Positions 8,049 to 16,331 of a stretch of DNA of 44,961 nt are shown one piece after another. A program made the translations under genes and the position numbers. The stretch lies in NCBI GenBank assembly GCA_016793045.1, contig JAEUKZ010000083.1, positions 1-44,961 of the forward strand. Reading direction: 5' to 3'. This DNA comes from Alphaproteobacteria bacterium. Its GTDB lineage: Bacteria > Pseudomonadota > Alphaproteobacteria > CACIAM-22H2. Position 1 is the stretch's first letter. Each line of letters begins with the position of its first letter. The notes beneath the pieces are model-generated. The model saw only the letters and a program-made list of their open reading frames with translations, had not been told where the DNA came from and did no database searches.

Positions 8049-8786
8049 ATGACCTCGCACTTCACGCGGCCCCTGGGCATCGCCGCCGCAGCAGTCGCGG
8101 TTCTGTGGTCCGCGGCAGCGTCCGCCGCGCTGGTCAACAACACCACCGGCCTCACCAACCCGTGGCAGACCGTGACCTTCAGCGAGCTCACGTTCTCCGC
8201 GGGCACCGCGTTCCATGACACGCTCGCCGCCCCGTTCGATTCGACGGTCCAGCCCTATGCCGGCCTCGGATTGACGTTCCGCGGCGCGGGCTACTACCCG
8301 GCCAATTCGCTCGGCAACCCGCTGGTCAACAACTCCGACCAGATCGGCAACTTCGCGCCGATCCCGGGGACGAGCGGCACGGCGATCTTCGATCCGTTCA
8401 CGATCGGCTTCACCTCGCCGCAGACCGCCGCTGCGTTCCAGATCCAGACCCAGTTCGACGGCACCACCCACATCCAGGCGCTCCTGAACGGGGTGGTGGT
8501 GGAGGAGTTCGACGTCTCGACGAGCAACCCGTCGAATCAGTCCAACCCGAGCTATTCGCAGTATGTCGGGTTCGAGGACATCGTGTTCGACACGATCCGG
8601 ATCACGTCGGCTCCGAGCGATGCCGGGACGTGCAACGGCACGACGGTCCCCTGCTTCGGCGCCCGCCTGCTCGCCGACAACGTCCAGTCGATCGGCATAC
8701 CGGAGCCGGCGACGCTCGCCGTTCTCGGCGGCGGGCTGCTGGCATTCGGCCTCGCCAATCGCCGCCGCCGCCGCCGCGACGTCTGA
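8049..8786 (+). CDS. PEP-CTERM sorting-signal protein
   Basis: A 245-residue exported protein carrying both halves of a PEP-CTERM protein: a Sec signal peptide (residues 1-27, ending SAAASA) and a C-terminal sorting signal of the PEP triplet at 218-220, a hydrophobic Gly/Ala/Leu segment and a basic tail of six arginines. Such proteins are processed by an exosortase (EpsH family) and usually go to the surface or into the exopolysaccharide matrix. The middle is Thr/Ser/Asn-rich and looks all-beta, with a pair of cysteines around 198-207. No exosortase gene lies in the window. A sigma54-like promoter lies upstream and a hairpin terminator downstream. The function of the body is unknown. Confidence 0.92.
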   Translation: MTSHFTRPLGIAAAAVAVLWSAAASAALVNNTTGLTNPWQTVTFSELTFSAGTAFHDTLAAPFDSTVQPYAGLGLTFRGAGYYPANSLGNPLVNNSDQIGNFAPIPGTSGTAIFDPFTIGFTSPQTAAAFQIQTQFDGTTHIQALLNGVVVEEFDVSTSNPSNQSNPSYSQYVGFEDIVFDTIRITSAPSDAGTCNGTTVPCFGARLLADNVQSIGIPEPATLAVLGGGLLAFGLANRRRRRRDV

Positions 8787-8831
8787 AGGCGACGCGCCAC
8801 CGACGCGACGGCGCGCGCCCCGACTGGCGCC

Positions 8832-8867
8832 ACGGGCCCTCCCCGCCGGGTGGGCCCGTTGCCGTTT
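8832..8867 (+). terminator. Terminator of the PEP-CTERM gene
   Basis: ACGGGCCC (8832-8839) and GGGCCCGT (8852-8859) form an eight-pair stem with a 12-base loop, followed by TGCCGTTT. It lies 45 bases past the PEP-CTERM stop. The T tract is weak, so termination efficiency is uncertain. Confidence 0.5.
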
Positions 8868-8963
8868 CTGGGCGGGGGACGGCGGATTGCGGCCCGCTGC
8901 CGGTCCCAGCCGGCCTGTTCGCAGCCCCTCCGGCGCTTGCGTGATGGTTTTTCGCGGGCGCAC

Positions 8964-8992
8964 TTGCCAAGCGAAGGATTGAATTCTACCCT
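8964..8992 (+). promoter_or_regulatory. Possible sigma70 promoter for the beta-barrel gene
   Basis: TTGCCA (8964-8969) and TACCCT (8987-8992) are separated by 17 bases. Transcription would start near 8999, leaving a short leader that carries the GGGGGT ribosome-binding site of the gene starting at 9017. This is a reasonable but unproven promoter. Confidence 0.4.
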
Positions 8993-9016
8993 CGGATCAA
9001 CATACCGGGGGTAACG

Positions 9017-10351
9017 ATGCAGCAGGCCAGCGGGCGCGGGGCGTGGCTGCGAATTCTGGCCGCCACGGCCTTGACGGTTACAATCGCCGAGACGGCGATC
9101 GCGCAACCGTCCTCCGATCTTCAGACGCAGATCCGGCAGACCTACGAGCAGTTGCTGCGCGATCCTGGCAATGTGCAGCTGACGTATCGCTACGCGCAGA
9201 TGCAGATCCAGGCCGGCAACTACGAAGCCGCGGCCGGCGCGCTCGAGCAGTTCCTGATCCTCAATCCCAGCCAGCCGCAGCTCAAGTTCGAGCTCGGAGC
9301 CCTCTACGTGCGCATGGGCTCGCCGCAGACCGCGATCCCCTATCTGCGCGAAGCCGCCGCGGCGCCCGATCTGCCGGCCGAACTGCGGCCGCAGGTCGAG
9401 GCCTATCTGGCCGAGGCCGAGCGGCGCACCCGGCGCAGCCAGCTCACCGGCGACATCACCATCGGCATGCGCTACGACAGCAACGCCAATCTGGTGCCGG
9501 CCTCGAACCAGCTCTATTCGCGCGGCATCCAGGTGCCGAGCAGCGTGACGCCGCGCAGCGATTTCGCCGGCATCTTCATCGGCCGCGCCAACCACGTCTG
9601 GGACTTCGGGACGAACGACGAGACCGCGCTCGTCTCCACCGCCTACGCCTATGGCACGCGGCAGATCAACGTCGACACCTCGAACATCGCGCTGGTCGAG
9701 ATCACCACGGGCCCACGGTTCAAGCCGTTGCCCAACCTCTTCAACGGCGTGACGCTGCGCCCGCATTTCATCGCCAACGTCATCGGCCTGACCGACCGGC
9801 TCTACTCCTACACGTTCGGCGGCGGGTTCGACGTCTCGGTCCCGGTGTCGGACCGGCTCAACACCGACTTCACCTACCAGCATCGTGCGGTCGACTATCG
9901 CAACATCCCGTCGCGGCCGACCTCGACGCTCTTCAACGGCAACGAGAACCAGGTCCGCACGCGGGTGAGCTACCGCTTCCGCAACACCTGGTACGTCTAC
10001 GGCGAAATTTCGACCCGGTTCGTCAACACGGCGGTCAACTACCTCGACTTCGAGGAATACGGCGCGACGGTCGGGACAAGCTTCGAGTACACGGTCGGCT
10101 CGATGCGGCCGTGGCTGTTTTCTGGCTACGCGACCTACTACTACAGACCCTACGACGCGCCCGACCCCGCGGTCGATCCGACGCGCACGCGCCGCGAGAA
10201 CGAGATTCGCACCGGCGTCGCCAACGTGATTCCGGTCTGGCGCTCGGTCGCGCTGGTGCAGCAGGTCGACTACCTCAAGACCTTCGCCAACATTCCGAAC
10301 TACGCACGCGACAACGTCAGCGTGATGCTGGGCGCGATCTGGCGATTCTGA
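9017..10351 (+). CDS. TPR plus outer-membrane beta-barrel protein (DUF560/Slam-like)
   Basis: A 444-residue exported protein. Residues 1-29 are a signal peptide (cleavage after AIA). Residues 35-140 hold TPR-like helices (GNVQLTYRYAQMQIQAGNYEAAAGALEQFL, QLKFELGALYVRMGSPQTAIPYLREA). From about 145 to the end the sequence alternates polar and aromatic residues in repeated strands (GMRYDSNANLV, YSYTFGGGFDVSVPV, RTRVSYRFRNTWYVYGEI) and finishes with WRF, the aromatic C-terminal signal of outer-membrane barrels. This architecture matches the surface lipoprotein assembly modifier (Slam/DUF560) group, which helps move proteins to the cell surface. Because it lies beside a PEP-CTERM protein and a FecR protein, a partner role in surface display is plausible but inferred. 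Confidence 0.8.
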   Translation: MQQASGRGAWLRILAATALTVTIAETAIAQPSSDLQTQIRQTYEQLLRDPGNVQLTYRYAQMQIQAGNYEAAAGALEQFLILNPSQPQLKFELGALYVRMGSPQTAIPYLREAAAAPDLPAELRPQVEAYLAEAERRTRRSQLTGDITIGMRYDSNANLVPASNQLYSRGIQVPSSVTPRSDFAGIFIGRANHVWDFGTNDETALVSTAYAYGTRQINVDTSNIALVEITTGPRFKPLPNLFNGVTLRPHFIANVIGLTDRLYSYTFGGGFDVSVPVSDRLNTDFTYQHRAVDYRNIPSRPTSTLFNGNENQVRTRVSYRFRNTWYVYGEISTRFVNTAVNYLDFEEYGATVGTSFEYTVGSMRPWLFSGYATYYYRPYDAPDPAVDPTRTRRENEIRTGVANVIPVWRSVALVQQVDYLKTFANIPNYARDNVSVMLGAIWRF

Positions 10352-10399
10352 GCGGCCGGGCGAGCCGGGGGCCCGCCCACACCGTCGACGGCGCGCGGG

Positions 10400-11608
10400 C
10401 TATTCCGCCGCCGCGGCGACCGCGCGTTCGGGCGCCCGCACACGATCGTCGGGGAGCAGGAAGGCGCCGATCGCGACGATGGCCGCGCAGGCGCCAAGGA
10501 TGATGAACAGCCACACGAAGTCCCCGGTCGCGCGATAGATCGCGCCGACGATCGGGATCGCCGCCGCGCTCACGCCGAGCGCGAGCACGAACTTGGCGCC
10601 GTAGGCGGTGCCGCGCCATCTCGACGGCGTGTAGTGCGCGACCATGCCGTTTTCCGCCGGCAGGCCGGTGATGTTGATGAACACCATCGCGATCGCGACC
10701 AGCAGCAGCGGCCAGCCGTCGAGGACCGCGGCGAGGAACAGCGCCGGCGTCAGCACCAGGAAGCACACGAAATAGATGCGCTTCATGCCGAAGCGGTCGG
10801 CGAGCCGCCCGCCGACATACTGCGCGCCGGAGGCGATCAGGAAGACCGTGCTGACCAGCAGGCTGATCTCGAACACGCCGAGGCCGTATTCCTGACCGAG
10901 CCGCGTCTCGAAGAACTTGGGCAGCACGAAGCTGAAGCTCGAGCCGATCAGCCCGGCGCAGGTCATGGTGACCGAGAGAATCCAGAAGGCGCGCACGACA
11001 TGTCCGCGATCGGGTTCCGGCTGCGGCTTGACGTCGATCCGCCGGTCCTCGACATGGCCGAGCCGCCACGCCGCCAGCAGCGCGAGGCCGATCGCGACCG
11101 AAACCGCGCCGGGGACGATGAACGCCGCGCGCCAGCCGGAGAGCGCGATCAGCGATCCCGCAAGCACCGGCCCGATCGCGATGCCCGCGGCGCCGAACAT
11201 GCCGTTGAAGCCGAGCGCGCGTCCGCGGTCGGTCGCCGTGCGCACCAGCCACGACATGCCGACGGGATGGTAGATCGACGCGAACAGTCCGGTCGCGGCA
11301 AGGCCGAGCGCGATCTCCCAGGGATTGTCGGCGAGGCCCGTCGCGATGGTCGCGGCGCCGAGCCCGACGAAGTAGATGACCATCATGCCCATCGTCGACC
11401 AGCGGTCGCCGAGCCATCCGGCAGGCAGCGCCCCCAGCCCGAAAAGAACGTTGCCGGCGATGAACAGGGCGATCAGTTCGTCGTAGCCGAGTCCCCAGGT
11501 CACCTCGAGCACGAGCACCACCGTCGGGAACAAGGTGGTGAGCGCGTGGTCGAGCGTGTGACCGACGTTGGAAAAGGCCTGGGCGAGCGCCTGCGACGGC
11601 TTCGGCAT
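10400..11608 (-). CDS. Major facilitator superfamily transporter
   Basis: A 402-residue 12-segment transporter. The MFS loop between segments 2 and 3 is seen as GWLGDRWSTMGMM (near residue 64), and its second-half counterpart as GGRLADRFGMKRIY. The motif YHPVGMSWLVRTATDRGRALGFNGMFGAAG resembles MFS members of the fosmidomycin-resistance (Fsr)-like group. The hydrophilic central loop (HVEDRRIDVKPQPEPDRGH) separates the two halves. The substrate cannot be read. It is a single gene convergent with the beta-barrel gene and followed upstream on the same strand by the AlkA-type gene at some distance. Confidence 0.88.
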   Translation of the reverse strand: MPKPSQALAQAFSNVGHTLDHALTTLFPTVVLVLEVTWGLGYDELIALFIAGNVLFGLGALPAGWLGDRWSTMGMMVIYFVGLGAATIATGLADNPWEIALGLAATGLFASIYHPVGMSWLVRTATDRGRALGFNGMFGAAGIAIGPVLAGSLIALSGWRAAFIVPGAVSVAIGLALLAAWRLGHVEDRRIDVKPQPEPDRGHVVRAFWILSVTMTCAGLIGSSFSFVLPKFFETRLGQEYGLGVFEISLLVSTVFLIASGAQYVGGRLADRFGMKRIYFVCFLVLTPALFLAAVLDGWPLLLVAIAMVFINITGLPAENGMVAHYTPSRWRGTAYGAKFVLALGVSAAAIPIVGAIYRATGDFVWLFIILGACAAIVAIGAFLLPDDRVRAPERAVAAAAE

Positions 11609-11676
11609 CGGGAATCCTCAAAGGGCCCCGCATCCTGCCATCGCCGGCCGGCGCGGACAACCGCGCCCGGCGCATG

Positions 11677-12414
11677 TCAGACCGGCAAGCCCTTGGTGGA
11701 CAAGGGTTTCGCCGCGCCGCTCGCGCCCGGTTCCGCGGCGGTCTTGGTCGCCGGCGCGCGATCGGCGCTGTAGTAGTGCCACATGAACAGGGCGGCGGCG
11801 CTGCGATAGGGCCGCCACGGTTCGGCGAGGCGGCGCAGCCGCTCCGGCGTCGGACGCTGGCGCAGCCGCTTGAGCTTCTGGACCCCGACCGCCACCGCAA
11901 GGTCGCCTGCCGGCCAGATGTCGCGCCGGCGCAGCGAGAACAGCAGATAGATCTCCGCCGTCCAGCGGCCGATGCCTTTGAGCGCGGTCAGCGCCGCGAT
12001 TGCCGGCTCGTCCTCGAGTCCGTGGATTTCGTCGAAACGCAGCCGCCCCTCCGCCACCGCCGCGGCGAGGCCGAGCGCGTAGGCCGCCTTCTGGCGCGAA
12101 AAGCCGCAGGCACGCAGCGCGTCGACGTCCAGCGCCGCGACGTGCGGCGCCTCGATGACCGGCAGCGCGGCGCCCAGCCGCGTCCAGATCCCGCTCGCCG
12201 CCGCGGCCGAAACCTGCTGGCCGACGATGATGCGCATCAGGCTGGCGAAGCCCGGCGGCCGCTCGCGCGACGGCGGCGGCCCGACCTGTTCGAGCGCCGC
12301 GGCGAAGTCCGGATCGCGCGCCGCCAGGGCGCGCAGATCGGCGGCGATCGCGCGCCGGTCGAGCGCCCCGGACGGGACGACGATTGCCGGACGCTGCGGC
12401 CGCTTCGCCTTCAT
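11677..12414 (-). CDS. DNA-3-methyladenine glycosylase II-type enzyme
   Basis: A 245-residue HhH-GPD superfamily base-excision enzyme that removes alkylated purines from DNA. Seen are LMRIIVGQQVSAAAASGIWTRL, the helix-hairpin-helix LKGIGRWTAEIYLLFSL, and the following RRRDIWPAGDLAV, where the aspartate corresponds to the catalytic Asp238 of AlkA. It lacks the N-terminal AlkA domain of the Escherichia coli enzyme, as is usual for this shorter group. The ATG at 12414 was chosen because upstream in-frame residues run across the next gene and look non-coding. It lies 10 bases after the stop of the methyltransferase gene, so the two are probably cotranscribed. The C terminus ends in a disordered-looking tail. 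Confidence 0.9.
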   Translation of the reverse strand: MKAKRPQRPAIVVPSGALDRRAIAADLRALAARDPDFAAALEQVGPPPSRERPPGFASLMRIIVGQQVSAAAASGIWTRLGAALPVIEAPHVAALDVDALRACGFSRQKAAYALGLAAAVAEGRLRFDEIHGLEDEPAIAALTALKGIGRWTAEIYLLFSLRRRDIWPAGDLAVAVGVQKLKRLRQRPTPERLRRLAEPWRPYRSAAALFMWHYYSADRAPATKTAAEPGASGAAKPLSTKGLPV

Positions 12415-12424
12415 CGCCCGCCCC

Positions 12425-12946
12425 CTACACCAGCGACCGCTGCGCCTGCATGTTGAGCGAGATCGGCAGGCCCATGACCTTGAGGACGCTGGTGTCCTGA
12501 AAAAGGCCATGATCCTCGACGCGCCGGATCCGGCGGAAGCCGGCTTCCGCCAGCGCCGTCGACATCAGCCCTTCGTTGAATCCGACGTGATGGATGTCGT
12601 GCGCATCGAGATGGGCGCCGTAGATCATCGCCATCACCTGGGTCGACTGGCTCTGCGACAGCCGCGGATCGAGGTAGATCCGGCACAGCGTCGGCAGGTC
12701 GGGCACGCTGACCATCAGCCGCCCGCCGGGAACGAGGATGCGCGCGAACGACCGCAGCACCGACTTGGCCTGCTCGAGCCAGACATGCTCGAGCACGTGC
12801 GAGGCGTAGATCTCGTCGACGCTGGCATCGGCAAAGCGCCCGAGATCGAGAATGTCGCCGACGTGGTCGACATGCGGTCCGGGCACGACGTTGAAGATGC
12901 TCCAGCCGTCTTTCGGATCGGTTCCGCCGATGTTGAGCCGCAGCAC
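12425..12946 (-). CDS. SAM-dependent methyltransferase (type 11-like)
   Basis: A 173-residue class I methyltransferase-like protein. It begins LRLNIGGTDPKDGWSIFNV and has FADASVDEIYASHVLEHV, which is the motif around the SAM-site acidic residue, then ILVPGGRLMVSVPDLPTLCRIYLD and the GFNEGLMSTALAEAGFRRIRRVED end. Proteins of this type often sit in glycan or sugar-modification loci. The start is GTG at 12946: a GAGGGAG ribosome-binding site lies eight bases upstream, while the neighbouring GTG at 12955 would overlap that site. The substrate is unknown. It is divergent from the response regulator and upstream of the AlkA-type gene. Confidence 0.82.
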   Translation of the reverse strand: MLRLNIGGTDPKDGWSIFNVVPGPHVDHVGDILDLGRFADASVDEIYASHVLEHVWLEQAKSVLRSFARILVPGGRLMVSVPDLPTLCRIYLDPRLSQSQSTQVMAMIYGAHLDAHDIHHVGFNEGLMSTALAEAGFRRIRRVEDHGLFQDTSVLKVMGLPISLNMQAQRSLV

Positions 12947-13039
12947 GGCGTGCACTCCCTCGCCCGCTTCCCCCGCCGCCCGCGCGGCAAATGGCACACT
13001 AGCAATCGCTGCCCGGTATCGCCATGCTTCGGGTTGAAG

Positions 13040-13417
13040 ATGGCGCGCATTCTTCTCATCGATGACGACGACGTGTTCCGGGCCGCCGTCGCGGCCATGC
13101 TGACCGCCGCCGGCCACGAGGTCGAGGCGACGGCGAAGGGGTCCGCGGCGCTCGCCGCCCATGCGCACCGCCCCTGCGACGTCGTGGTGACCGACGTGCT
13201 GATGCCGGAGATGGACGGCATCGAGATCCTGCGCGCGCTGCGCGCCGGCGCATCGCCGCCCAGCATCGTCATGATGACCGGCGGGTCGGTGCTGCTCGGC
13301 CGCGACTTTCTCGACGCCGCACGGATGCTCGGCGCGGACGCCACCATCGCCAAGCCGTTCAACGCCGCGGACCTCGCGGCGGCGATCGACACCGCGCTCC
13401 AGGCGCGGCGCCCGTAG
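13040..13417 (+). CDS. Single-domain response regulator (CheY-like)
   Basis: A 125-residue receiver domain with no output domain. The acidic pocket is IDDDD (residues 7-11), the phospho-acceptor is Asp52 in DVVVTDVLMPEMDG, Thr80 follows in IVMMTGG, and the conserved lysine is Lys105 in IAKPF. The insert GGSVLLGRDFLDAARMLGA after beta-4 is a little longer than in CheY. It would pass a phosphate signal by protein contact. No histidine kinase is adjacent, so the cognate kinase is unknown. It lies just upstream of a tRNA gene and is divergent from the methyltransferase gene. Confidence 0.92.
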   Translation: MARILLIDDDDVFRAAVAAMLTAAGHEVEATAKGSAALAAHAHRPCDVVVTDVLMPEMDGIEILRALRAGASPPSIVMMTGGSVLLGRDFLDAARMLGADATIAKPFNAADLAAAIDTALQARRP

Positions 13418-13426
13418 CGCGCGCTC

Positions 13427-13456
13427 TTGCCAGCGCCGCACCGGCGCGACTATCAA
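13427..13456 (+). promoter_or_regulatory. Likely promoter of tRNA-Thr
   Basis: TTGCCA (13427-13432) and TATCAA (13451-13456) are 18 bases apart. Transcription would start about 12 bases upstream of the mature 5' end of the tRNA, a common arrangement. It begins ten bases past the response regulator stop. Confidence 0.5.
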
Positions 13457-13475
13457 TGCGGCGTCGAGCCAGGTC

Positions 13476-13550
13476 GCCGGGTTAGCTCAGCGGTAGAGCA
13501 GCGGTTTTGTAAACCGAAGGTCGGGGGTTCAATCCCCTCACCCGGCACCA
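13476..13550 (+). tRNA. tRNA-Thr (anticodon TGT)
   Basis: The acceptor stem GCCGGGT (13476-13482) pairs with ACCCGGC (13540-13546), the D arm is GCTC/GAGC, the anticodon loop TTTGTAA carries TGT (reads ACA and by wobble other Thr codons), and the T arm contains GGTTCAATCC. The 3' CCA is encoded (13548-13550). There is one G-A mismatch at the base of the anticodon stem. The gene is single; no neighbouring tRNA was found. No integrase lies next to it, so it is not an obvious island insertion site here. Confidence 0.95.
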
Positions 13551-13569
13551 TCGCGCGACGCGGCGGCGC

Positions 13570-14613
13570 TTACGGCATCAGGCCGATCGCGCGCGCCTCG
13601 GCCTCGACCGCCGGACTGATCGCGCGCGCGGCGGCGAAGTCCGCCTCTGCGCCCTGGCGGTCGCCGCGCCGGGCACGAACGGCGCCGCGCCCCCACAGCG
13701 ACATCGCCGCGCGCGGGTTGCGCTCCAGCACGCTCTGATAGTCGCGCATCGCATCGTCGAGCCGGCCGGCCCGGAAATAGGCATAGGCGCGGCTGTCGAG
13801 CACGTCGGGATCGTCGGGCGCGAGGCGCAGGGCCGCATCGCATTCGCGCAGCGCCAGGGCATGGCTGCCGAGCACGGCGCGATTCCAGCACAGCGCGTTG
13901 AGGGCGTAGACGTTGCGCGCATCGAGCTGGCTCACCAGCTCGAAATCCTCGATCGCCTTGTCGCGGCGGCCGAGCGCGGCCTGGGCGTTGGCGCGCGCGA
14001 TCACCACCGCGAGCGTGCGCGGCACGATGGCGAGCGCCGCATCGAAATCCGCCACCGCGCGCTCGTGCTGGCCGAGCGCGGCGTGCAGCAGGCCGCGGTT
14101 GAACAGCGCCGCGGGGTACTGGTCGTTGATGCGGATCGCCTCGTCGAAATCCGCCATCGCCTCGCTGCGCCGGTTGAGCGCGACGCGCGCATTGCCGCGG
14201 TTGTTGTAGGCCGCGGCGTAGCGCGGCTGGAGGCGGATCGCCTCGTCGAGATCGGCGATCGCGCGCTCGGGCTGGTTGGTGTTGAGCAGCGCATTGCCGC
14301 GGTTGTTCCAGGCGGCGGCATTGCGCGGGTCGATGCGGATCGATTCGTTGTAGTCCTCCATCGCGCGGTCGCCCTGGCCGAGCGCCGCGAAGGAAATGCC
14401 GCGATTGTTGTATGCAGCCGACAGGTTCTCGTTGGTCAGCGCCTGCGCCTGGCGGGTGATCAGCTCGCTGCACGCGGCGACGCGGATCTGCGGCCGGACG
14501 GCTTCCGACGAGCACTGGTCGGCGGGTCCACGCGGCTGCGCCGCGACCGGTCCCGCCGCAAGGAGCGTCCCGGCGATGACGGCGCAGAGGCTCGATCGGC
14601 GGCGTGTCGTCAT
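13570..14613 (-). CDS. Exported tetratricopeptide-repeat protein
   Basis: A 347-residue protein with a signal peptide (residues 1-25, ending PVAA) followed by about eight consecutive TPR units from residue 60 to the end. The repeats are very regular, e.g. AAYNNRGISFAALGQGDRAM, AAWNNRGNALLNTNQPERAI, AAYNNRGNARVALNRRSEAM. Two cysteines (DQCSSE, AACSEL) lie just after the signal and may form a disulfide in the periplasm. TPR arrays bind peptides or act as scaffolds; the partner is unknown. The ATG at 14613 was chosen because it opens a proper signal peptide; upstream in-frame residues look non-coding. It converges on the tRNA gene. Confidence 0.88.
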   Translation of the reverse strand: MTTRRRSSLCAVIAGTLLAAGPVAAQPRGPADQCSSEAVRPQIRVAACSELITRQAQALTNENLSAAYNNRGISFAALGQGDRAMEDYNESIRIDPRNAAAWNNRGNALLNTNQPERAIADLDEAIRLQPRYAAAYNNRGNARVALNRRSEAMADFDEAIRINDQYPAALFNRGLLHAALGQHERAVADFDAALAIVPRTLAVVIARANAQAALGRRDKAIEDFELVSQLDARNVYALNALCWNRAVLGSHALALRECDAALRLAPDDPDVLDSRAYAYFRAGRLDDAMRDYQSVLERNPRAAMSLWGRGAVRARRGDRQGAEADFAAARAISPAVEAEARAIGLMP

Positions 14614-14837
14614 GGCGTGTCCCCGCGTGCGCCGGCGCAATGCCGGTCCCCAAATCCTGAACGCTTCCGATATAGGGCCGCGCCGCGCGCCCGCCAAGCC
14701 GCGACCGCATGCCGGCGCACGGACTCGCACCGCGCTGTGCGATCGCCGGGCCGGCGCCGACGATTGATGCGCCGCCGCGCCGGCTGCCCCTATAGTCTGC
14801 CCTCGATTCCCGCCCCCCGCGACCGAGAGTTCAGCCC

Positions 14838-16331
14838 ATGCTCCGCCTCAAGGCCGTCGCCATCGACACTTATCACGAAAATGTCGCCTATCTCGCGCGG
14901 TCCTGCCCGCTCTATCGCGCCGAGGACTTCCTGGCGCTGTCGAAGATCGAGGTCGCGTCGTCGGGGCGGCGGATTCTCGCCACGCTCAACATCGTCGACG
15001 ACACGCGCGTGCTCGCCGCCGACGAGCTCGGCCTCGCCCAGCAGAGCTTCCGCCAGCTCGGCCTGCCCGAGGGCGCGCCGGTCGAGATCACCCACGCCTC
15101 GCCGCCGGCGAGCCTCGACCACGTGCGCGCCAAGATCGCCGGCGCGACGCTGTCGCAATCCGCCTATGCCGACATCATCCGCGACGTCACCGCCAACCGC
15201 TATTCGAAGATGGAGATCGCCGCCTTCCTGATCGCCGCCGCGAGCTTCATGACCACCGAGGAGGTGCTGAGCCTGACGCGCGCGATGGCCGCGGTCGGCA
15301 CGCGGCTCGAATGGCGCGACGGAATCGTCGTCGACAAGCACTGCATCGGCGGCATTCCCGGCAACCGCACCTCGATGATCGTGGTGCCGATCGTCGCCGC
15401 GCACGGCCTCAACATTCCCAAGACCTCGTCGCGCGCGATCACCTCGCCCGCCGGCACCGCCGACACGATGGAGGTGCTCGCGCGCGTCGACATCGGCGTC
15501 GACGAGATGCGCGAGATCGTCGGCGCGGAACACGGCTGCCTGGTGTGGGGCGGGCACGTCAACCTGTCGCCCGCCGACGACGTGCTGATATCGGTCGAGC
15601 GGCCGCTCGCGGTCGACACGCGCGAGCAGATGGTCGCCTCGATCATGTCGAAGAAGCTCGCCGCAGGCTCGACCCACCTCCTCGTCGACATTCCGGTCGG
15701 GCCGACCGCAAAGGTGCGCGACCGCGCCGACGCGGTGCGGCTGCGCAAGCTCTTCGAGTACATCGCCGGCGAGGTCGGGCTGACCATCGACGTCGTCTTC
15801 ACCGACGGCTCGCAGCCGGTCGGCCGCGGCATCGGCCCGGTGCTCGAGGCGCGCGACGCCGTGCGCGTGCTCGAGAACGCGGCCGACGCGCCCGACGACC
15901 TGCGCGAGCGCGCGCTGCTGCTCGCCGGGCGCATCCTCGACTTCGATCCCGGCCTCAAGGGCGGGCGCGGCGTCGAGCGCGCGCGCGAGCTGCTGGCGAG
16001 CGGGGCGGCGCTCGAGAAGCTGCGCCGCATCATCGCCGCCCAGGGCCCGCCGCCCGACGGCGCGACCCTGGGCGCGATGACCCGCGACATCGTCGCCGAG
16101 CGCGACGGCGTGGTCGAGGCCATCGACTGCCACCGGCTCGCGCGGGTGGCGCGGCTCGCCGGCGCGCCGACCGACAAGGGTGCCGGGGTCGACCTGTTCA
16201 AGAAGCTCGGCGACCCGGTCGCCCAGGGAGAGCCGCTCTACCGCATCCACGCCGCGTTCCCGGCCGATTTCCGCTTCGCCACCGCAATGGCCGGGAGCGC
16301 GTCCGGCTATCGCATCGGAGCCCGCGCATGA
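14838..16331 (+). CDS. Thymidine/AMP phosphorylase-family enzyme
   Basis: A 497-residue member of the thymidine phosphorylase superfamily with the longer N terminus found in archaeal AMP phosphorylase and the related bacterial group, instead of classical DeoA (about 440 residues). The first 95 residues form the extra N-terminal domain; the phosphate-binding KHCIGGIPGNRTSM is near residues 168-181, followed by KTSSRAITSPAGTADTMEVLA. Archaeal AMP phosphorylase converts NMP plus phosphate to base plus ribose-1,5-bisphosphate. Whether this one uses a nucleoside or a nucleotide cannot be told by eye. It is translationally coupled (ATGA overlap) to a beta-CASP RNase-like gene, suggesting RNA turnover and nucleotide salvage. 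Confidence 0.85.
   Translation: MLRLKAVAIDTYHENVAYLARSCPLYRAEDFLALSKIEVASSGRRILATLNIVDDTRVLAADELGLAQQSFRQLGLPEGAPVEITHASPPASLDHVRAKIAGATLSQSAYADIIRDVTANRYSKMEIAAFLIAAASFMTTEEVLSLTRAMAAVGTRLEWRDGIVVDKHCIGGIPGNRTSMIVVPIVAAHGLNIPKTSSRAITSPAGTADTMEVLARVDIGVDEMREIVGAEHGCLVWGGHVNLSPADDVLISVERPLAVDTREQMVASIMSKKLAAGSTHLLVDIPVGPTAKVRDRADAVRLRKLFEYIAGEVGLTIDVVFTDGSQPVGRGIGPVLEARDAVRVLENAADAPDDLRERALLLAGRILDFDPGLKGGRGVERARELLASGAALEKLRRIIAAQGPPPDGATLGAMTRDIVAERDGVVEAIDCHRLARVARLAGAPTDKGAGVDLFKKLGDPVAQGEPLYRIHAAFPADFRFATAMAGSASGYRIGARA

Noticed and set aside
13476..13550. tRNA-Thr as an insertion site of a genomic island
   Set aside because: No integrase, direct repeat of the tRNA end or change in composition was found next to it.
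15311..16327. N-terminal part of a 902-residue frame continuous with the beta-CASP gene
   Set aside because: This part is an out-of-frame reading of the phosphorylase gene. The real beta-CASP start is the ATGA overlap at 16328.
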